From an uncultured Thermomicrobiales bacterium (lineage in GTDB: Bacteria > Chloroflexota > Chloroflexia > Thermomicrobiales > UBA6265): 6,561 bases of DNA. The DNA lies in NCBI GenBank assembly GCA_902806395.1, contig CADCWH010000371.1:1-6561 (forward strand). Direction: 5' to 3'. Position numbers and translations under genes: made by a program. This document shows, piece by piece, positions 5,831 to 6,561 of this stretch (position 1 is the stretch's first letter; each line of letters starts with the position of its first letter). A model generated the notes under the pieces. It did no database searches. It worked only from the letters and a program-made list of their open reading frames with translations, and had not been told where the DNA came from.

Positions 5831-6561
5831 TTACCCAATGCTCGTGGCGGTGCGCAGATAGGTAAGCGCCTCGTTGACCGCCTGCTCGGTTTCCATCCCC
5901 CGTCCGGCCCGCAAGCCCTCGTCGAACGCATCCGCGTCCAGACGCTCGTGCAGCAGGGCCTCGACCCGTGCAGCGTATGGCCGATCGGCCGGTGGCATCG
6001 GTGCACCAAGTACTTCGCGGAGGGCGATCGCCGCGCCGTAAAGCCGAACTCCTGTCTGGGGGGCATCCTTCGCCGCCAAGCCCGCGATATCCTCGACAAC
6101 CTTGGCGCATCCTAGCTTGTCGCCGAACTCCACGCGGATGTCTAAGCTGTCCGCAAACAGCTGTACCGCCCGCGGGACATCTCCCTGGTCGACCGCGATC
6201 CGCCCGAGGTGAGCCAGCGTCATCCCCATATTGAGCCGGTCGCCCAGCTCCTGCTCCATCTTCAGGCACTTGGCGTAAAGATCCAGTGCCTCGTTGATCG
6301 CACCAATGTCGCGCTTCGTCCTGGCTAGATTGTGAAGCGTCACGGACGTGCCCCGCTGGTCGCCCAGACGCTTGTAGATTTCTACACATTCGTCGTAGAG
6401 GTCGATAGCTCCGGCGAAATCCCCCAGGTCCCGTTTCGCGCCCGCGAGATTGTTCAGCACGTTTGCGATGCCTAGCTCATAGCCGTCTTCCCGGTACAGT
6501 GCGAGCGATCGCTCGAAGAAGGTGAGCGCTCGGTCGAAATTCCCCTGGTGATTGGCCACGA
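5831..6561 (-). CDS. TPR-repeat protein, probable C-terminal part of a large ATPase/TPR transcriptional regulator (partial)
   Basis: The gene enters from the right edge and ends with TAA at 5833-5831, so only its last ~242 codons are seen. A GTG at 6559 is merely the first codon in view and lies inside a repeat; it is not a credible start. Four tetratricopeptide units recur with a 40-residue period, visible in the blocks GNFDRAL, GDFAGAI, GAINEAL and GDVPRAV, each followed by a helix such as FFERSLALYREDG. Such repeats form a superhelix for protein contacts. After the repeats comes GVRLYGAAIALREVLGAPMP, then a helical tail with DADAFDEGLRAGRGME and QAVNEALTYLRTA. I recognise this tail from large regulators with an AAA-like NTPase domain and TPRs, often with a DNA-binding domain (LuxR or SARP type), frequent in Chloroflexota and Actinomycetota. 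The DNA-binding and ATPase parts would lie outside the window. The frame is uninterrupted, unlike most neighbours. The TPR call is firm, the regulator role is inference. Confidence 0.82.
   Translation of the reverse strand, partial: VANHQGNFDRALTFFERSLALYREDGYELGIANVLNNLAGAKRDLGDFAGAIDLYDECVEIYKRLGDQRGTSVTLHNLARTKRDIGAINEALDLYAKCLKMEQELGDRLNMGMTLAHLGRIAVDQGDVPRAVQLFADSLDIRVEFGDKLGCAKVVEDIAGLAAKDAPQTGVRLYGAAIALREVLGAPMPPADRPYAARVEALLHERLDADAFDEGLRAGRGMETEQAVNEALTYLRTATSIG

Noticed and set aside
5296..6389. Long minus-strand open frames (5296-6099 and 5652-6389)
   Set aside because: They overlap the TPR gene in other frames, have arginine/proline-rich composition typical of shadow frames in GC-rich DNA, and show no recognisable motif.
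1..6561. CRISPR array, tRNA, rRNA, complete insertion sequence or phage genes
   Set aside because: No regularly spaced repeats, no cloverleaf-like gene, no complete transposase with terminal repeats and no phage structural protein were seen on either strand.

Overview
The window is GC-rich bacterial DNA (strong G/C preference at third codon positions, SD-led genes). The closest feel is a high-GC bacterium of the Chloroflexota/Thermomicrobia type. That guess rests on the tail of the TPR protein at the right end and on the acyl-aminoacyl-peptidase-like S9 enzyme; an actinobacterium is not excluded. No rRNA, tRNA, CRISPR array or complete insertion sequence was found.

Left part (1-585): a chain of gene remnants. 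A type I restriction-modification M subunit (HsdM) enters from the left edge, carries two frameshifts at homopolymer runs, and stops about where its catalytic domain begins. Around position 447 it is joined, in frame, to the last ~45 codons of a DppC/OppC-type ABC transporter permease, which ends at 585.

Middle (632-2958): an amidase-signature hydrolase gene follows the permease remnant by 46 bases and overlaps an intact short-chain dehydrogenase/reductase (SDR) by four bases (ATGA). A second SDR begins 12 bases later. Permease, amidase, SDR and SDR look like the end of a peptide or amide uptake-and-catabolism operon. The amidase is split by one in-frame TGA. The second SDR is cut off after its nucleotide-binding loop, where it runs into unrelated sequence that may derive from a helix-turn-helix protein on the minus strand. 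The segment 2959-3487 has no intact gene but holds strong inverted repeats.

Right part (3488-6561): a full-length S9 prolyl-oligopeptidase-family gene (beta-propeller plus alpha/beta hydrolase, complete Ser-Asp-His triad) is split by one in-frame TAG exactly after its HGGP motif. A ~480-base intergenic stretch with several hairpins and an imperfect repeat separates it from a convergent, partial TPR protein on the minus strand, probably the C-terminal part of a large ATPase/TPR transcriptional regulator.

The common theme is decay. Of the seven genes or gene remnants, only the first SDR is whole and uninterrupted. The TPR gene is open but cut by the window edge. Either this is a degenerating accessory region rearranged by recombination, or the sequence contains several base-level errors. 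I do not see a convincing new biological system here.
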